A model generated the notes under the pieces. It did not search any database. It was not told where the DNA came from and saw only the letters and a list, made by a program, of their open reading frames with translations. A stretch of 64,000 nt of DNA from Blepharisma stoltei (taxonomy: Eukaryota > Ciliophora > Heterotrichea > Heterotrichida > Blepharismidae): positions 62,001 to 126,000 of the forward strand of contig CAJZBQ010000045.1 in the NCBI GenBank assembly GCA_914767885.1. Reading direction: 5' to 3'. The position numbers and the translations under genes are program-made. This document shows, in pieces, positions 60,872 through 64,000 of this stretch; position 1 is the first letter of the stretch, and every line of letters begins with the position of its first letter.

Positions 60872-63800
60872 TTAAGTCTCGATTTCGAAGAGCTGAGCAC
60901 TTGATTTAACGTTATCCTCTTCTGGTATATAACTTTTACTCCCCCCCCATCCTTGATCGAACGATTGACTGTAAAAATTCCTAAAAATTGGGGAAATTAA
61001 CCCCCATCCTTGATCGAACGATTTTCATATCATGCAAATTTTTATATATATAAAAATATATAGCTATCAAAAGCTTGGAAAGATGTACCTAATGAAGTTG
61101 TTTTCAGAGCTTTGAGACGACAGAAAGCTGCGGAATCAACCATCTGAAGTGATTTAATCATCAATCTAGGCTTAAAAACTCAATAATCTAAAAAATAGAG
61201 ATTCTTTAAAATTTAAAAAAAAAAATTTTAATTCAATAAGGAGCAAATTAAAATTTATGCAGTTTAAAAGGGTAACTAATAAATCAAAATATTAAAAATT
61301 GGTATTCTTATGAAATTAATTCAATTTTTTTGCTGTAAAAATAATTATTAAATACTCTTAAACACTCTTATTTAAAAGTAAATAAAAAAAAATATATATA
61401 TATTTTTTATTTTATATATAAATTTTTTTTTCCCAAAAACATTTTTTTTAACCCCCATCCTTGATCGAACGATGGCGAGTCGTTCGATCAAGGATGGGGG
61501 GAGTTAGTGGATTTTAATAATTGCAGAGTTTTTGCTTCACTGGATTGTGGAGCATCATTTTCTATGTAAACATATCTAAGCGGCTTCGTCTTAATAATGC
61601 CTGCCATTTCTGGGCTACTTGATGAGAGTTGAAACCTAAAAAGTCCAACAATATTTATAGCTTTTTCTGCTTCTAATAGACAAGGGAGTCTCAGTTTTTG
61701 ATAAACAGCTCCAAACATAGTTAATATAATTAGTCCAATAGCCAGTAAAATTAAAGCTGTGAGTTTATCATCAAGCTTTGATATTGCGCAGCAGCACCAA
61801 AATAGTAAAGCCGAAGCTATGAAAATTATATATCATAATGAAGCTCTATCATAATTCAATGGTTTAGTTATTGCTGAAATAATTAAATATATCAGCAGCA
61901 AACCAATGCATAGCCCTGAGAAAGCATTTTTAGAAGCAGGGCTTACTATTGTAGCAAAAATTATAAAAATAATTTGTACAGTGCTTTTTAGAGCTAGATG
62001 AAAAGGATGCTCTTGAAAGTGAAACGGTAAATCACTTTTTCAGGTAAATCTATAATATAAACTTGTAGGGATATAGGGAATTATCTAGAATGGACCTGCA
62101 AGAGCAGACATTTGAGACGGAAACTCTCCAATTGGTTGGACTAGCTCTCAGGTTGATCAAACCTACTGGAGAGAGGGTCATCTACAAACCCTGCAGATAG
62201 TTTTACCAATCTGAATTAGTCCAACCAACTGAAGAGTTTACATCTCCAACCGCCTACCTTTGAAAGGTCATTCTCGGGAATTCCCTATATATACAGATAA
62301 TGCGAGTGAAGAAATAATTACATAATTGATATGATCTCCTTGCCAGCAAAATGTTGAGCAGTAATGGTCATTGAAGCTGTCTTTAAAATTATCTCCAATA
62401 CTACTAGTGCACTGGAAAGTTTGAAATAAATACAAATTGATGGGTAAAAAGAGAATTTCTCCTATGATAGGCATAATATACAAGCTAAATTCATTGACTG
62501 TAGACAATATAAAATTTTTCTGATTGTTTAAATTTTTTATTAAAAATAGTAAAATTCAAGCAAATACTAACGCTTCATAAAGCTGCACTTGATTTCAAAA
62601 AGTGAATAACCCATTTTTAAAAATTCCTCTTATATCAAAAAATACTAATTTGGTACCATTTGATCACCTAGGGAAAAAATCTTTAAAATCCGGACACATT
62701 TGAGTGTATTGTAAATTTTCTATTAAAAACATGAAATACGAAAAAATATCAAGAACATTTTCCTTTTGAGCGGTAATGAGTTTTGGGTATTTTTGTTTAA
62801 AAATTATATTATAAAACTTCATGGCAAAAAAAGTTCCAAAAATTATTGGAATAATTTCGATTATTATCAAAATAATATACCCATAGCGAAAAGATTGCAC
62901 AAGAATGTCTCTGAATGGGCATTCTTGGCCATCTCCTATTATATCACTAGGAACTCCACCGTTATCACTTCAAGAAATTGATTGTTTAATTTGAAGCACA
63001 ATAAGCTGGCTTGGATCATACTCTCCACAAAGATTCATAGTCCAGGTTGAATTAATTTCTATTAAGTTATAAATCCCTAAAATTGTTGTAATCCTATCAT
63101 TGCCTTCTTGGCTAATTCGTACAACACCAGAGCATCCAGTAAAAGCAATTTCTCTGACTGTATCTTGGATTGAAGAGCTATTTAAATTAACTCCTCAGTT
63201 CATTAATGTATTTATGGCTTTTAGACCAAGATATGCTGCATCATAATATAAGCACATATAATCATTTATGTAACCGTATTTAGATAAAAATTCGCTTTTT
63301 AAATTAAATCCAAATTGATTTTGGAACGATATGAAACTTATGTAGATAAGCCCACTCATAATTTCTTTTCTTTTGGTATAAGAATTTTTTCCAATTAATT
63401 TTTCATTCAAATCAGAAGTACTTATCATTCCATCGCCGACAATTAAATAGATGTCGCCTTTTCTCATTCCTAAGTCATAAAATGCTTCAATTATATAAAA
63501 TATGTCTGGTTTGTGTACTTCAAGGATAACAAATCTGGTTTTTAGGTCAATGATTTCTTGGATTATTTTTGTGTCACTTCCGTTAAATCCTAAGGGAACT
63601 ACTCTCTTTTTATTTAAAATTGATATTTCATAGGAGTCGCTCTGGTTTTCGAATTCCTTGTTAAAATCTTCTCCTCACTGTGAGTCTGTATATAGCACAG
63701 AACATTTAATCCACCCGTAAATTTGAGCAAACAAATTTTACCAAATCTAAAGGGGGATTTTGTGATAAATATGAATATAAAATTGATTTTAAAAATAAAT

Positions 63801-64000
63801 ATCTCTTAAAAATGGATATATTTTTTTTAAGAATTTATATAGTAATTTTAATCAATTCAGACCACCAAATGTTTTTAATAGGATTTTAATTACACTTATC
63901 CATCAAAGCAGGTCTATTTATATAGAAATTAATATCTTCACTATAAAATTAAATACTTTACCCTACAAAACTAAAATTTTGCCAAAATTTTGTTTCTAAT
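60872..64000 (-). CDS. Receptor copy R7, 5' end beyond the window
   Basis: Stop TAA 60872. Reading upstream, the tail (SAQLFEIET end) is separated from QLLKST by a MITE at 60939-61506, then come the membrane spans (FQCTSSIGDNF, CWQGDHINYV), a hairpin IES at 62076-62291, the C-P-F-R linker and the distal ectodomain (FTGCSGVVRI, MRKGDIYLIVGDG). All segments fall into one frame once the two inserts are removed. At 63,709 a further insert begins and runs past the window, so the N-terminal half is not seen. It is closest to R2/R3/R5 in the ectodomain. Probably intact, but unprovable here. Confidence 0.75.
60939..61506. mobile_element. MITE of the TTA/CTCCCC family (type b), 568 bp
   Basis: TTA at 60936-60938 and 61504-61506. 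The ends are a C run with ATCCTTGATCGAACGA and its complement with a G run. CCCCCATCCTTGATCGAACG occurs directly three times (near 60,947, 61,004 and 61,452) and inverted once at the right end. Removal reads LLKST-KSYIPEEDNVKSS in R7. Confidence 0.9.
62076..62291. other. Hairpin IES in R7, about 216 bp
   Basis: TATA repeats flank it (62072-62075; 62286-62293). The arms pair GGGAATT...AGAATGGACCT with AGGTCATTCTCGGGAATTCCC, and an inner CCAATTGGTTGGACTA pairs with TAGTCCAACCAACTG. Removal reads LALSVYI-PTSLYYRFTW in frame. The exact edges are uncertain by one or two TA steps. Confidence 0.8.
63709..64000. mobile_element. Insert in R7, left end only; MITE-like
   Basis: After TTA at 63706-63708 receptor coding stops. 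ATCCACCC...GGGGGAT with an inner GTAAATTTGAGCAAACAAATTTTAC forms a subterminal hairpin like those of the TTA/CTCCCC MITEs. The right end is outside the window. Confidence 0.55.

Overview
The window reads as germline (micronuclear) DNA of a heterotrich ciliate, most probably Blepharisma. All the real genes use TGA inside the frame where paralogues and local context call for tryptophan, and they end only at TAA or TAG. That code, together with intronless AT-rich genes cut by short TA-bounded inserts, fits a Blepharisma germline better than the standard-code heterotrich Stentor. The species itself is inferred.

Layout. 1-15,078 (+) is the 3' part of a giant repetitive cell-surface protein, open at the window's left edge and cut by five inserts. 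15,558-64,000 holds seven copies (R1-R7) of one receptor-like gene, about 1,245-1,260 aa when intact: a signal peptide, periplasmic-binding-protein-like ectodomain(s) and a multi-pass membrane region. R1-R4, R6 and R7 are on the minus strand and R5 on the plus strand. R4, R5, R6 and probably R7 look repairable. R1, R2 and R3 are damaged. Between R3 and R4 lies one uninterrupted gene (36,980-39,607, minus) for a B-box/Kelch-like/TPR protein. The gaps hold broken pieces of these same genes, an SF1 helicase pseudogene and a degenerate unknown coding remnant.

Inserts. More than 20 inserts can be delimited to the base, because a paralogue or the reading frame shows the empty site. They include a MITE family with TTA target duplications and CTCCCC...GGGGAG ends; short TA-bounded sequences with or without hairpins; a 2.6 kb foldback element with a 9-bp duplication; several SINE-like retroposons with 6-15 bp duplications; and one decayed LINE. 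Removing each insert together with one repeat copy leaves a single frame throughout the giant gene (13,170 nt), R4 (3,777 nt), R5 (3,735 nt) and R6 (3,780 nt), all divisible by 3. This is what internal eliminated sequences (IESs) would look like, and it implies that retroposons as well as MITEs are removed precisely during macronuclear development.

History. R4 and R6 are segmental duplicates including both flanks, and so are R2 and R3. R4 and R6 carry four inserts each and share none, so the inserts landed after the duplication. Fragments of the giant gene's 3' end sit next to receptor 3' ends at two further places, so an ancestral convergent pair (giant gene > < receptor) was copied several times. 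No function in signalling or mating is claimed; the receptor and surface-protein calls rest on domain resemblance read by eye.
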